Counted from the stretch's first letter, positions 1 through 8,629 are shown. The stretch is DNA of 64,000 nucleotides from Bradyrhizobium sp. 149 (GCF_023073915.1 NZ_JADPKK010000022.1:310001-374000), one strand, 5' to 3'. Numbers and translations are program-made. Notes: generated by a model not told the origin, from the letters alone.

Positions 1-160
1 GACATGACCGTTCTCCCGAGGGGAAACTCCCGTGGCAGGACATGGGAACAGGCAGTCCACGTGCCAAGGGCGCCGGGATTAACAAGCCGAAATATTCCGG
101 CGATTCGGGGGCGGGAGAGGCGAGTTGCGACGGCCACAACCTCGGGACGACCCGCGCGCC
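1..160. other. intergenic, downstream of hemB
   Basis: No coding region is supported here. The stretch lies 3' of hemB (minus strand) and begins at the window edge. I saw no clear terminator hairpin or RNA gene. Confidence 0.5.
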
Positions 161-1222
161 TTACCCCTGCGCCCGCAGCTTTTCCGCCACCTTCGGCGCA
201 AAGTAGCTCAGCACACCATCCGCGCCGGCGCGCTTGAAGGCGAGCAGGCTCTCCATCATGGCGCGGTCGCCGTCGAGCCAGCCGTTGTTGGCGGCAGCCG
301 CGATCATCGCGTATTCGCCGGAGACCTGGTAGGCGAAGGTCGGCATCGCAAACGTGTCCTTCACGCGGCGGACGACGTCGAGATAGGGCATGCCGGGCTT
401 CACCATCACCATGTCGGCGCCCTCGGCGATGTCGAGCTCGACCTCACGGAGCGCCTCGTCGGTGTTGGCGCTGTCCATCTGGTAGGTGCGCTTGTCGCCG
501 GTGAGTGTCTTGGCCGAGCCGATGGCGTCGCGGAACGGGCCGTAGAAGGCGGAGGCGTATTTTGCGGCATAGGCCATGATCTGCACGTCAAGCAGGCCGG
601 TGCGATCCAGGCCCTCGCGGATCGCGGCGACGCGGCCGTCCATCATGTCTGAGGGCGCGATGATGTCGCAGCCGGCTTCGGCCTGCACCAGGGCCTGACG
701 CACCAGCACAGCGACCGTCTCGTCATTCAAGATCTTGCCGTCGGAGATCAGGCCGTCATGGCCGTGGCTGGTGAAGGGATCGAGCGCGACGTCGCAGAGA
801 ATGCCGACCTCCGGAAACTCCTTCTTGATCGCGCGCACCGCCTGACAGACCAAATTGTCCGGATTGGTGGCTTCCGAGCCTTCCTCGTCGCGCAGGGACG
901 GGTCAGTGTAGGGAAACAGCGCGAGGCAGGGAATGGTGAGCTTCATCGCGCGCTCGGCCTCGCGCACGGCCTGGTCGACACTGAGACGCTCGACGCCCGG
1001 CATCGAGGCGATCTGCTCGCGCTTGTTGTTGCCGTCGATCAAAAACAGCGGCCAGATCAGATCGTCCGTCGTGAGCACGTTCTCGCGCACCATCCGGCGG
1101 GCCCATTCGGCCTTGCGGTTGCGGCGGGGGCGAACGGTCAGATCGAGGGCAGGGGAGGCGCCAGCGCCATCCCGGCGCGAAACCTCGCGCAATTCGATCG
1201 GACGCCCGTATTTGATCGCCAT
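161..1222 (-). CDS. hemB: porphobilinogen synthase (delta-aminolevulinic acid dehydratase), Mg-type
   Basis: Condenses two 5-aminolevulinates into porphobilinogen, the second common step of tetrapyrrole synthesis, in the cytosol. The 353-residue protein has the family Schiff-base lysines (about K221, in KYASAFYGPFRD, and about K275, in MVMVKPGMPY). The metal loop at about 144-157 reads DVALDPFTSHGHDG: the three zinc cysteines of the zinc enzymes are Ala, Asp and Asp, which is the known Bradyrhizobium Mg-dependent form. The reading frame is open for another 70 codons upstream, but the ATG at 1222 has a strong GGAGGAAGAG ribosome site and gives the normal N-terminus. It is transcribed away from the DUF6163-like gene. 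Confidence 0.97.
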   Translation of the reverse strand: MAIKYGRPIELREVSRRDGAGASPALDLTVRPRRNRKAEWARRMVRENVLTTDDLIWPLFLIDGNNKREQIASMPGVERLSVDQAVREAERAMKLTIPCLALFPYTDPSLRDEEGSEATNPDNLVCQAVRAIKKEFPEVGILCDVALDPFTSHGHDGLISDGKILNDETVAVLVRQALVQAEAGCDIIAPSDMMDGRVAAIREGLDRTGLLDVQIMAYAAKYASAFYGPFRDAIGSAKTLTGDKRTYQMDSANTDEALREVELDIAEGADMVMVKPGMPYLDVVRRVKDTFAMPTFAYQVSGEYAMIAAAANNGWLDGDRAMMESLLAFKRAGADGVLSYFAPKVAEKLRAQG

Positions 1223-1358
1223 CACTCTTCCTCCGGCTGGAATTATTCTTATACCAGCTCGCATGGTTCCCGTCACCGCGGCTTGACCTGCCGCAAGACA
1301 GAATTGGAGACTTGGGCCGCCGATTGATTTTGCGGGGCAAAGCAGCCAGAAGGGGGCC

Positions 1359-1856
1359 ATGTCCGAGATCTCCACCCGCGATGCGGCCCGCGACAGCGCC
1401 AGGGATGCTGTTCGAGACAATGCCAGAGACAACGCAATGTCGGTGGCGGCGATCTCGTCGGAACGAGCTGAGTCCGATGACAGTGTCTGGACGCGCCGGC
1501 TCGTGCTGTTCCTGCGGGTGATGGCACTGCTCTCGATCCTGAAAGGTCTCTATCACTGGGCTCAGGTCACCGGCTTCGTCGGCGGCGAGGACGAGGCGTT
1601 CGAGAACCAGGCGATGGCCTGGCAGGCCGCCACCGTCTATTTCGCCGTGATCGAGCTCGTTGCCGCGGTTGGCCTCTGGCTCGCCACGCCTTGGGGCGCG
1701 GTGGTGTGGCTGACGACCGTGGTGTCGATGGCGGTGATCGAGCTGATGTTCCCGGGCATCTACGGCGGCAGCCTGCTCGTGGTCGGGGTCGAAGCCTTCA
1801 TGCTGGCCGCCTATCTCGCGCTCGCCTGGATGGCGGCGCGGGAGCGGCCGCCATAG
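1359..1856 (+). CDS. small integral membrane protein, DUF6163-like
   Basis: A 165-residue protein of unknown function, divergent from hemB, as in other Bradyrhizobium. After a charged N-terminus there are four predicted membrane helices (about 50-72, 89-110, 112-133 and 137-157) with short loops, so it is an inner-membrane protein. The first 25 residues are a run of degenerate xARD/xVRD units, visible in the DNA as a short imperfect tandem repeat. The ATG at 1359 follows AGAAGGGGGCC; an alternative ATG at 1434 would drop the repeat but has no comparable ribosome site. Assignment to DUF6163 is from memory of the family and neighbourhood; no function can be given. Confidence 0.75.
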   Translation: MSEISTRDAARDSARDAVRDNARDNAMSVAAISSERAESDDSVWTRRLVLFLRVMALLSILKGLYHWAQVTGFVGGEDEAFENQAMAWQAATVYFAVIELVAAVGLWLATPWGAVVWLTTVVSMAVIELMFPGIYGGSLLVVGVEAFMLAAYLALAWMAARERPP

Positions 1857-1879
1857 GCGAAGTCGTCCCAGAGAAAGAC

Positions 1880-2025
1880 ACTCTCGTTCCCCGGACGCGA
1901 TGCAGCGCGTTGCACTTGCGGCGTGATGCGTCGCAGAGCCGAAGTCCGTTTCTCCGCGACTTCGCCTTGTGACATCTGGGTCCGGTTCCGCGCTCCGCTT
2001 TGCTGTGCTGGTCCGGGACACGAGA
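1880..2025. repeat. degenerate palindromic intergenic repeat (Bradyrhizobium type)
   Basis: The left end (CTCTCGTTCCCCGGACGCG) is mirrored at the right end (GGTCCGGGACACGAGAA), with inner GC-rich arms rich in GCAGCGCG and CGCAGAGCCG motifs. This matches a common Bradyrhizobium intergenic palindrome, here heavily mutated. It lies just 3' of the DUF6163-like gene and may mark its transcript end. Confidence 0.55.
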
Positions 2026-2374
2026 ATGTTGCGCTTGGTTGACCGTTGGTTGCCTCAAATTCGAGGTAAGTTTTCGTTGACTCCGTGCATTCCGCCACAG
2101 CTCTTACGCTGCCGTTTCGAAACGGGGCGGGGCTGTTCTGGAATGCGACAATCGGGGCGGACGGAGGGTGAACAGGACCTTGCGAGAGTCAACAGACGGT
2201 TGCGAAAAGCGCTTGTGGCACAGGCTTAATCCGCAATTCACTGTCTTAAATTCATGATCTCTTTATTCTCTTATTTAAGCCGATCTTCAAACGAGCCCCT
2301 TAAGTTGCACCTATCAGACGGGACACAAGTTTCGTCGAATGAGTGTCGATAAAAACGACAACAGGGGAAGTGTC
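2026..2374. other. AT-richer upstream region of ldtR
   Basis: About 350 bases without a supported gene. The part around 2225-2290 is clearly richer in A+T than its surroundings (TTAAATTCATGATC, TTTATTCTCTTATTTAAG) and probably holds the ldtR promoter, although I cannot fix -35/-10 elements. No RNA gene was recognised. Confidence 0.45.
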
Positions 2375-2893
2375 ATGATGAAAGCCGTCGCAACTGCGGC
2401 AGATACCGCAGAGCGCGTCTCGGGCCAGCAGGGTTCGGTGCAGACGCTCTATCTGGAAGCTTTGACTCTGGTGGAGCGGCTGCATCGCCGGCTGCTCGAC
2501 GTCATCAAGGACGAGTTCGATCGCCGCGGCCGTGCGGATATCAACTCGGTGCAGGCGCTCCTGCTCTACAACATCGGCGACAAGGAGCTGACCGCGGGCG
2601 AACTGCGCACGCGCGGTTATTATCTCGGCTCCAACGTCTCCTACAATCTGAAGAAGCTCGTCGAGCTCGGCTTTCTCGACCATCAGCGCTCGCGCGTTGA
2701 TCGCCGCTCGGTGCGCATCCGCCTGACGCCGCAGGGCCAGGAAGTTCGCCGCATCGTCGATTCGCTCTACCAGAAGCACGTCAAGACGGTGGAGCAGGTC
2801 GGCGGCATCTCCGGCGAGGAGTTCTCGACCCTCAACAAGTCGCTGCATCGTCTCGAGCGGTTCTGGACCGACCAGATCCTCTATCGTCTCTGA
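2375..2893 (+). CDS. ldtR: MarR-family transcriptional regulator LdtR
   Basis: A 172-residue winged-helix regulator. It resembles LdtR, described in Liberibacter and Sinorhizobium as controlling L,D-transpeptidase and envelope-stress genes. The wing helix-turn-helix spans roughly residues 60-120: recognition region around TRGYYLGSNVSYNLKKL and a wing with QRSRVDRRSVRIRLT. An in-frame ATG exists at 2339, but AGGGGAAG sits just before the ATG at 2375 (followed by a second ATG at 2378), so 2375 is preferred. No L,D-transpeptidase gene is adjacent, so its targets are elsewhere. Family assignment is firm; the exact LdtR orthology is inference from sequence resemblance. Confidence 0.85.
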   Translation: MMKAVATAADTAERVSGQQGSVQTLYLEALTLVERLHRRLLDVIKDEFDRRGRADINSVQALLLYNIGDKELTAGELRTRGYYLGSNVSYNLKKLVELGFLDHQRSRVDRRSVRIRLTPQGQEVRRIVDSLYQKHVKTVEQVGGISGEEFSTLNKSLHRLERFWTDQILYRL

Positions 2894-3094
2894 GCTCTTT
2901 CGACGGGATTTGGCCAAGCCGGCCCACAACAAGACCGGCAAGCCTCCCGAACGCGCCTGAGCTTCCCCAAGCGCGCCGGCCCGGCTCTGCCCGGACCGGT
3001 GCGTTTTGTCATTTCGCGGTTGCGAAAAAATCGCGAACCGGTGGGAACGAGTTCCCGGTTCGACGCTTATCTCCTTCGGATCGGAGGGCAGACG

Positions 3095-3331
3095 ATGCTG
3101 GTCGAGCGCGGCTTGGGGGCGATGAACGTGGAACTCGTGAGCGAGGCCTATGCCATCGCCGCGAACTATCTTCGCCGCTCCGGCGCGATCCGCGACACCC
3201 TCGTCACCGACGAACGCCTGCTCGAGATCGTCATCAAGGTGCTCCAGCACGGCGAATTCAACAAGATCAGGCTGGCCAACACGGCCATCGGCAGGTTCGA
3301 GGCACAATCCGAGGCCAAAGCGGTTGCCTGA
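3095..3331 (+). CDS. small conserved hypothetical protein
   Basis: A 78-residue, mostly helical soluble protein with no motif I recognise. The reading frame opens at 2999, but the ATG at 3095 is preceded by TCGGAGGGCAGACG, a good ribosome site, so the shorter form is chosen. It sits 37 bases before another small gene read in the same direction, suggesting co-transcription. Its placement between ldtR and glyA looks conserved in Bradyrhizobium as I recall it, but no function is known to me. Confidence 0.7.
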   Translation: MLVERGLGAMNVELVSEAYAIAANYLRRSGAIRDTLVTDERLLEIVIKVLQHGEFNKIRLANTAIGRFEAQSEAKAVA

Positions 3332-3368
3332 TCCAAATTCCCCAACCCGGCAAGAACCAGAGGGCGCC

Positions 3369-3590
3369 ATGGAAGCTGCCATCGACCGCATCATGCAGAC
3401 CTATGACCTGCTCGCGAACCGTACGTCAGCTGCGAGCGCTGAGGCGAGGGCCAAGGTCACGAACTATCTCAATACGTTGATGGAAGCGGGCGAGAAGGAC
3501 ACCCACAGGTTGACGGTGTGCGGCCTGACCTATTTGCGCCAGCTCGACGGCAGCGTGGACCCCGTGAAGGCGGGGTATACCGGGCTGTAG
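3369..3590 (+). CDS. small conserved hypothetical protein
   Basis: A 73-residue helical protein with the N-terminus MEAAIDRIMQTYDLL, preceded by an AGAGGGCGCC ribosome site. It contains one cysteine and a tail rich in Gly/Asp, has no membrane segment, and has no recognised domain. It follows the 78-residue gene by 37 bases and precedes glyA. Coding assignment rests on the ribosome site, codon pattern and the tidy fit between neighbours; the function is unknown. Confidence 0.65.
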   Translation: MEAAIDRIMQTYDLLANRTSAASAEARAKVTNYLNTLMEAGEKDTHRLTVCGLTYLRQLDGSVDPVKAGYTGL

Positions 3591-3854
3591 GGGGACACTG
3601 ACGCGACGGCGTGTCCGGCGGAGTTTGGGGCTCAAAGGGGGCCCCATTCCGGATGTTCGCAAACGGGGGTTCCCTTGGAACCGCCCGTGGCGGAACCTTC
3701 AATTCCCACCATATCTTGCATAAATCTCTGGTCCGACCCGCAACCACTTGGCCTGTTGCGGGCAATGTGGTAGATCGCGCTCGCCGCTTCCGATCGCCAC
3801 ACCAGACCCGCCCGTAGCCCGCCAAAAGGCTGCGGCGGTGGAGATATTCGCAAG
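3591..3854. other. glyA leader/promoter region
   Basis: 264 bases without a gene. Around 3698-3727 the sequence TTCAAT, 17 bases, TAAATC could be a weak sigma-70-like promoter for glyA. I looked for a riboswitch-like conserved fold and could not support one. Confidence 0.3.
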
Positions 3855-5153
3855 ATGACCTTCGCCAAAACAGCCTCCGCGCCCGATTCGTTTTTCACCG
3901 CCTCGCTCGAGCAGGCCGACCCGGAAATCGCAGCCGCCATCAAAGGCGAGCTCGGCCGGCAGCGTCATGAGGTCGAGCTGATCGCCTCCGAGAACATCGT
4001 CAGCCGTGCCGTGCTGGAAGCGCAGGGTTCGGTGATGACCAACAAATATGCGGAAGGCTATCCGGGCGCGCGCTATTACGGCGGTTGTGAGTGGGTCGAC
4101 GTCGCCGAGAACCTCGCGATCGATCGCGCCAAGAAGCTGTTCGGCGCCAACTTCGCCAACGTGCAGCCGAACTCCGGCAGCCAGATGAACCAGGCGGTGT
4201 TTCTGGCGCTGCTCCAGCCCGGCGACACCTTCATGGGCCTCGATCTTGCGGCCGGCGGCCATCTCACCCACGGCTCGCCCGTCAACATGAGCGGCAAGTG
4301 GTTCAAGGCCGCGCACTACACCGTGCGCCGCGAGGACCAGATCATCGATATGGACGCGGTCGCCAAGCAGGCCGAAGAGGTCAAGCCGAAGCTGATCGTG
4401 GCCGGCGGCTCGGCCTATTCTCGCGCCTGGGACTTCAAGCGCTTCCGCGAGATCGCGGACAGCGTCGGCGCGTACCTCTTGGTCGACATGGCGCATTTCG
4501 CTGGTCTCGTTGCGGGCGGCGTGCATGCTTCGCCCGTGCCTCATGCGCACATCACCACCACCACGACGCACAAATCGCTGCGCGGTCCGCGCGGCGGCCT
4601 GATGCTGTGGAATGACGAGGCGCTGACCAAGAAGCTAAATTCAGCGATTTTCCCGGGTCTTCAGGGCGGGCCGCTGATGCACGTGATCGCGGCGAAGGCG
4701 GTCGCCTTTGGCGAGGCGCTGCGTCCGGACTTCAAGGTCTATGCCAAGAACGTCGTCGAGAACGCCAAGGCGCTGGCCGAAACGCTGAAGGGCTACGGGT
4801 TCGACATCGTCTCCGGCGGCACCGATAACCATCTGATGCTCGTTGACCTGCGGCCGAAGGGCCTGAAGGGCAACGTCTCGGAGAAGGCGCTGGTCCGCGC
4901 CGCCATCACTTGCAACAAGAATGGCATTCCCTTCGACCCCGCGTCGCCGTTTGTCACCTCCGGTATTCGCCTGGGCACGCCGGCGGCAACCACCCGCGGC
5001 TTCGGCGTCGCCGAATTCCAGCAGGTCGGCGGCATGATCGCCGAGGTCCTGAACGCGATCGCGCAGTCCGATGATGGCAAGGCGCCGCTGGTGGAAGCCG
5101 CAATCAAGGAACGGGTCAAGGCGCTCACCGACCGGTTCCCGATCTATCAGTAG
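3855..5153 (+). CDS. glyA: serine hydroxymethyltransferase
   Basis: PLP enzyme interconverting serine and glycine while loading tetrahydrofolate with a one-carbon unit. Its 432 residues are the usual length. Family signatures are intact: SENIVS near 46-51, YAEGYPG at 65-71, DMAHFAGL at 211-218 and the PLP-binding TTTTTHKSLRGPRGG with Lys240. The start at 3855 gives the typical N-terminus. It begins a run of same-strand genes (nrdR, ribD, ribE, ribH, nusB, thiL) with short gaps; nrdR follows after 40 bases. Confidence 0.98.
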   Translation: MTFAKTASAPDSFFTASLEQADPEIAAAIKGELGRQRHEVELIASENIVSRAVLEAQGSVMTNKYAEGYPGARYYGGCEWVDVAENLAIDRAKKLFGANFANVQPNSGSQMNQAVFLALLQPGDTFMGLDLAAGGHLTHGSPVNMSGKWFKAAHYTVRREDQIIDMDAVAKQAEEVKPKLIVAGGSAYSRAWDFKRFREIADSVGAYLLVDMAHFAGLVAGGVHASPVPHAHITTTTTHKSLRGPRGGLMLWNDEALTKKLNSAIFPGLQGGPLMHVIAAKAVAFGEALRPDFKVYAKNVVENAKALAETLKGYGFDIVSGGTDNHLMLVDLRPKGLKGNVSEKALVRAAITCNKNGIPFDPASPFVTSGIRLGTPAATTRGFGVAEFQQVGGMIAEVLNAIAQSDDGKAPLVEAAIKERVKALTDRFPIYQ

Positions 5154-5193
5154 GTCCAAGTGAACTGGTAAGAAAACCGGTCAAGGTAAACGG

Positions 5194-5676
5194 ATGCGCT
5201 GCCCGAACTGCAACAGTCTCGATACGCAGGTAAAGGACTCGCGTCCGACCGAGGACTCTTTCGTGATCCGCAGGCGGCGCGTGTGCGTCGCTTGCAATTT
5301 CCGCTTCACCACCTTCGAACGCGTGCAGTTGCGCGAGCTCACGGTGATCAAGCGCAACGGCCGCCGCGTGCCGTTCGACCGCGACAAGCTGATGCGCTCG
5401 GTGTCGATCTCGCTGCGCAAGCGGCAGGTCGAGCCGGAACGGGTGGAGAAGATGGTCTCCACCATCGTGCGCGAGCTCGAGACCGGGGGCGAAGCCGAAA
5501 TCTCCTCGGAGGTGATCGGCGAGACCGTGATGGAGCACCTGCGTACGCTCGACGACGTCGCCTATGTCCGCTTCGCCTCGGTTTACCGCAATTTCCGCGA
5601 GGCCAAGGATTTCGCCGACGTGCTCGGCGAGCTCTCCGGTGAGGAGCAAGCGCGGCTCGCCGCGATCCGCAAATGA
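5194..5676 (+). CDS. nrdR: transcriptional repressor NrdR
   Basis: A 160-residue nucleotide-sensing repressor of ribonucleotide reductase genes. The N-terminal zinc ribbon is visible (Cys3, Cys6, Cys31, Cys34), followed by the basic RRRRVC segment and an ATP-cone domain at about 49-139 (KRNGRRVPFDRDKL). It starts with ATGCGCTGCCC, 40 bases after glyA. Its stop overlaps the ribD ATG by four bases (ATGA), so the two are probably translationally coupled. Confidence 0.98.
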   Translation: MRCPNCNSLDTQVKDSRPTEDSFVIRRRRVCVACNFRFTTFERVQLRELTVIKRNGRRVPFDRDKLMRSVSISLRKRQVEPERVEKMVSTIVRELETGGEAEISSEVIGETVMEHLRTLDDVAYVRFASVYRNFREAKDFADVLGELSGEEQARLAAIRK

Positions 5677-6821
5677 TCTTCCGCATCCTGGAGGATCAAT
5701 TCGCGCAGAAGGCCCGTGAGTCCAGGGATGCCGATCGGCGCTTCATGGAGCTTGCGCTGGCGCTCGGTAGGCGCGGGCGGGGACGTACCTGGCCCAATCC
5801 GGCCGTCGGCGCCGTCATCGTCAAGGACGGCGTCATCGTCGGCCGCGGCTGGACCCAGCCTGGCGGACGGCCGCATGGCGAGCCTGAAGCGCTGCGGCGT
5901 GCAGGCGAGGCCGCGCGCGGCGCCACGCTCTACGTCACGCTGGAGCCGTGTTCGCATTTCGGCAAGTCGCCACCATGCGCCGACGCGGTGATCGCCGCCG
6001 GCATCAAGCGGGTGGTAGCCGCGATCGAGGATCCCAATCCGGAAGTCGCCGGCCAAGGCCATGCGCGCCTGCGCGCCGCCGGAATCACGGTGGATGTAGG
6101 TCTGTGTGCAGCGGAGGCGGCGTTCGACCACGCCGGGCATTTCCGCCGCATCAGGGATCACCGCCCGCATGTGATCCTGAAGCTCGCGGTCTCGCCCGAC
6201 GGCAAGATCGGTGCTGCCGGCGGCAAGCCGGTCGCGATCACCGGCGAGGCAGCGCGCGAGCGCGTGCATCTCTTGCGCGCGCAGAGCGACGCCATCCTAG
6301 TCGGCATCGGCACGGTGCTGGCGGACGATCCGCAGCTCGACTGCCGCCTGCCGGGCATGGCCGCGCGCTCGCCGGTGCGCGTCGTGCTCGATCAGAGCCT
6401 GCGCATTCCCGGCGCGAGCAGGCTCGTGGGCTCCGCGCGCGAGATTCCGCTGTGGGTGGTGGGCTCTGAGCTCGCGGAGGCTGCGGCCGCCACGCGGCTC
6501 GGTGCTGCCGGCGCGCAAGTGATCCGCACACCGCCGGGTAACGCGTCCGGACTCGATCTTGCGGCCGTGCTGCATGCGCTGGCCGGGAAGGGCATCACGC
6601 GGCTGATGGTCGAGGGCGGCAGCCGCGTTGCGGCGTCCTTCATCGCGGCTGACCTCGTTGACGAGATCTGGCTGTTCCGAGGCGCGGAAGCGGTGGGCGC
6701 CGACGGCGTCGATGCGCTCGACGCATTGCCCCTGTCGAAAATCACGCAGTCGCAGGCCTACAAGGTTCATGCTAGCGAGACATTCGAGCACGATACTCTC
6801 ACCATCTACGAGCGCACCTGA
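5673..6821 (+). CDS. ribD: bifunctional diaminohydroxyphosphoribosylaminopyrimidine deaminase / 5-amino-6-(5-phosphoribosylamino)uracil reductase
   Basis: Catalyses the second and third steps of riboflavin synthesis: deamination, then NADPH reduction. The deaminase zinc site is visible as H68-G-E70 and PC93SHFGKSPPC102; this family usually has HAE, here HGE with the catalytic Glu kept. The reductase domain runs from about residue 150 (HVILKLAVSPDGKI) to the end, with the MVEGGSRVAASF motif. The 382 residues include about 24 extra N-terminal residues compared with the usual start; the ATG overlapping the nrdR stop is taken as the start, with ATG at 5745 the alternative. ribE begins one base after the stop. 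Confidence 0.96.
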   Translation: MIFRILEDQFAQKARESRDADRRFMELALALGRRGRGRTWPNPAVGAVIVKDGVIVGRGWTQPGGRPHGEPEALRRAGEAARGATLYVTLEPCSHFGKSPPCADAVIAAGIKRVVAAIEDPNPEVAGQGHARLRAAGITVDVGLCAAEAAFDHAGHFRRIRDHRPHVILKLAVSPDGKIGAAGGKPVAITGEAARERVHLLRAQSDAILVGIGTVLADDPQLDCRLPGMAARSPVRVVLDQSLRIPGASRLVGSAREIPLWVVGSELAEAAAATRLGAAGAQVIRTPPGNASGLDLAAVLHALAGKGITRLMVEGGSRVAASFIAADLVDEIWLFRGAEAVGADGVDALDALPLSKITQSQAYKVHASETFEHDTLTIYERT

Positions 6822-6822
6822 G

Positions 6823-7446
6823 ATGTTCACCGGCATTGTCACCGATATCGGCGAGATCGTCGGCTTCGCGCCGACGGCGCAGGGCCAGTTGCATCGGCTG
6901 CGCATCGCCTGCCGCTACGATCAGACAACCATTGCCGACGGCGCCTCGATCGCCTGCAACGGCGTCTGCCTGACGGTGATTGCTTCCGGCGTCGAAGGCG
7001 GCAAAGCCTCTGCTCGAAGGACTTGGTTCGACGTCGATGCCGCGGCCGAGACGCTGGCGCTGACGACGGCGAAGCGCTGGAGAGTCGGCACGAGGCTCAA
7101 CCTCGAGCGTGCGCTCAAGATCGGCGACGAGCTTGGCGGGCATATCGTCGCCGGCCATGCCGACGGGATCGCGACCCTCGTCGGCCGCGAGGACCTGCCC
7201 GACATGGCGCGGTTCGCGCTCTCTACGCCGCGGGAGCTGGCGCGGTTCATCGCGACCAAGGGCTCGATCACGCTCGACGGCGTGTCGCTGACGGTTAATA
7301 CGGTGAAGGACGTGACATTTTCGGTGCTGATCATCCCACACACCCTGACGGTCACGACGATCGGTGGCTGGAAGGTGGGGGATGAGGTCAATATCGAGGT
7401 CGATTTGATGGCCCGCTACGCGGCGCGGCTGACGGAAATGAAGTGA
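6823..7446 (+). CDS. ribE: riboflavin synthase, alpha chain
   Basis: Dismutates two 6,7-dimethyl-8-ribityllumazines to riboflavin and the pyrimidine precursor. The 207 residues form two lumazine-binding barrels: the first begins with the diagnostic MFTGIV, the second starts near residue 100 (GGHIVAGHADG), with GVSLTVN in the second half. The true ATG at 6823 lies one base after the ribD stop. It belongs to the rib group with ribD upstream and ribH 72 bases downstream. Confidence 0.97.
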   Translation: MFTGIVTDIGEIVGFAPTAQGQLHRLRIACRYDQTTIADGASIACNGVCLTVIASGVEGGKASARRTWFDVDAAAETLALTTAKRWRVGTRLNLERALKIGDELGGHIVAGHADGIATLVGREDLPDMARFALSTPRELARFIATKGSITLDGVSLTVNTVKDVTFSVLIIPHTLTVTTIGGWKVGDEVNIEVDLMARYAARLTEMK

Positions 7447-7518
7447 CGGCGTCTTTAACCTTGGCTTACCCGCTGGTGGCGATTACATAGCGCCAACCCC
7501 TGTGAAACGGATTTGACG

Positions 7519-8010
7519 ATGGCAGACGCGCGGCGCGCACCCCTGAAGGACCAGACCGACGTTTCCGGCGCGCGCGCGCTGATTGTCGAGGCGCGGTTCT
7601 ATGACGATCTCCAGGACGCGATGCTCGAAGGCGCGGTGGCCGAGTTGAAGGCGGCCGGCCTGACCCATGACGTCATCACGGTTCCCGGCGCACTGGAGAT
7701 TCCTGCGGCGATCGCCATCGCGGTTGACGCCGCGGCGGCTAATGGCAAGCCCTATGACGCCGCGATCGCGCTCGGCTGCGTGATCCGTGGCGACACCATC
7801 CACTTCGAGATCGTCTCGCAGGAATCCTCGCGCGCGCTGATGGACCTGGCGGTGGCGCGTAAGCTGCCGCTCGGCAACGGCATCCTCACCGTCAACACCG
7901 AGGCGCAGGCCTGGGCGCGGGCACGCGCCAGCGAGCTCAACAAAGGCGGCGATGCCGCGCGGGCCGCGATTGCGATGCTGCGCATCAAGCGCCGGCTGGC
8001 GCGGGCTTGA
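7519..8010 (+). CDS. ribH: 6,7-dimethyl-8-ribityllumazine synthase
   Basis: Condenses the ribitylaminopyrimidine with dihydroxybutanone phosphate to give the substrate of RibE. The 163-residue protein shows the family signatures VPGALEIPAAI, ALGCVIRGDTIHFEIV with the catalytic His, and PLGNGILTVN. An in-frame TTG two codons upstream could also initiate, but the ATG at 7519 is standard. It is followed at once by nusB, a classic bacterial ribH-nusB pair. Confidence 0.97.
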   Translation: MADARRAPLKDQTDVSGARALIVEARFYDDLQDAMLEGAVAELKAAGLTHDVITVPGALEIPAAIAIAVDAAAANGKPYDAAIALGCVIRGDTIHFEIVSQESSRALMDLAVARKLPLGNGILTVNTEAQAWARARASELNKGGDAARAAIAMLRIKRRLARA

Positions 8011-8012
8011 TC

Positions 8013-8510
8013 ATGGCCGATAACAACAAAAAGCCGCCGGCTGGCACGGAGAAGAAAGCGAACCGGCGCGGTGCGGCGCGGCTCGCGGCCGTTCAGGCGC
8101 TCTACCAGATGGACATTGGCGGCGCCGGTATCAACGACATTTTTGCGGAGTTCGAGAGCCATTGGCTCGGCAACGAGGTCGAGGGCGACACGTACCTCCC
8201 GGCGGAAGCCGCGTTCTTCCGCGACGTCGTCTCCGGCGTCGTGCGCGACCAGAAGAAGCTCGATCCGCTGATCGACGAGGCGCTCTCGAAGGGCTGGCCG
8301 CTGAAGCGGATCGAGGCGATCCTGCGCGCGGTGCTGCGGGCCGGGGCCTACGAATTGGAGCACCGCAAGGATGTGCCGGGCCGCGTGGTGGTGTCCGAAT
8401 ATGTCGACGTCGCCAACGCCTTCGTCGATCGCGAGGAGACCGGCATGGTCAACGCGGTGCTCGACCAGATCGGCCGCCAGTTTCGCGGTGACGAATTCGG
8501 GCGGGGGTAG
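8013..8510 (+). CDS. nusB: transcription antitermination factor NusB
   Basis: An all-helical 165-residue RNA-binding protein that acts with NusE (S10) at boxA in rRNA antitermination. Recognisable elements are RRGAARLAAVQALYQMD near the N-terminus and, at the C-terminus, AYELEHRKDVPGRVVVSEYVDVANAF. The ATG at 8013 lies two bases after the ribH stop; the in-frame TTG at 8007 is less likely. It is separated from thiL by a palindromic repeat. Confidence 0.97.
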   Translation: MADNNKKPPAGTEKKANRRGAARLAAVQALYQMDIGGAGINDIFAEFESHWLGNEVEGDTYLPAEAAFFRDVVSGVVRDQKKLDPLIDEALSKGWPLKRIEAILRAVLRAGAYELEHRKDVPGRVVVSEYVDVANAFVDREETGMVNAVLDQIGRQFRGDEFGRG

Positions 8511-8520
8511 ATATGGGTTC

Positions 8521-8605
8521 GTCATTGCGAGGAGCGTAGCGACGAAAGCAATCCAGACTATTTCTGCGAAGGCCATCTGGATTGCTTCGCTTCGCTCGCA
8601 ATGAC
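8521..8605. repeat. palindromic intergenic repeat, family A, copy 1
   Basis: The left arm 8521-8557 (GTCATTGCGAGGAGCG...) is the inverted complement of the right arm 8576-8605 (...TTCGCTCGCAATGAC), with a central spacer of about 18 bases. A near-identical second copy lies at 47561-47645. It can fold into a long hairpin between nusB and thiL and may act as a transcript stabiliser or attenuator; this family is common between Bradyrhizobium genes. Confidence 0.9.
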
Positions 8606-8629
8606 GGCTGGAGATGACGGATCGAGCCG

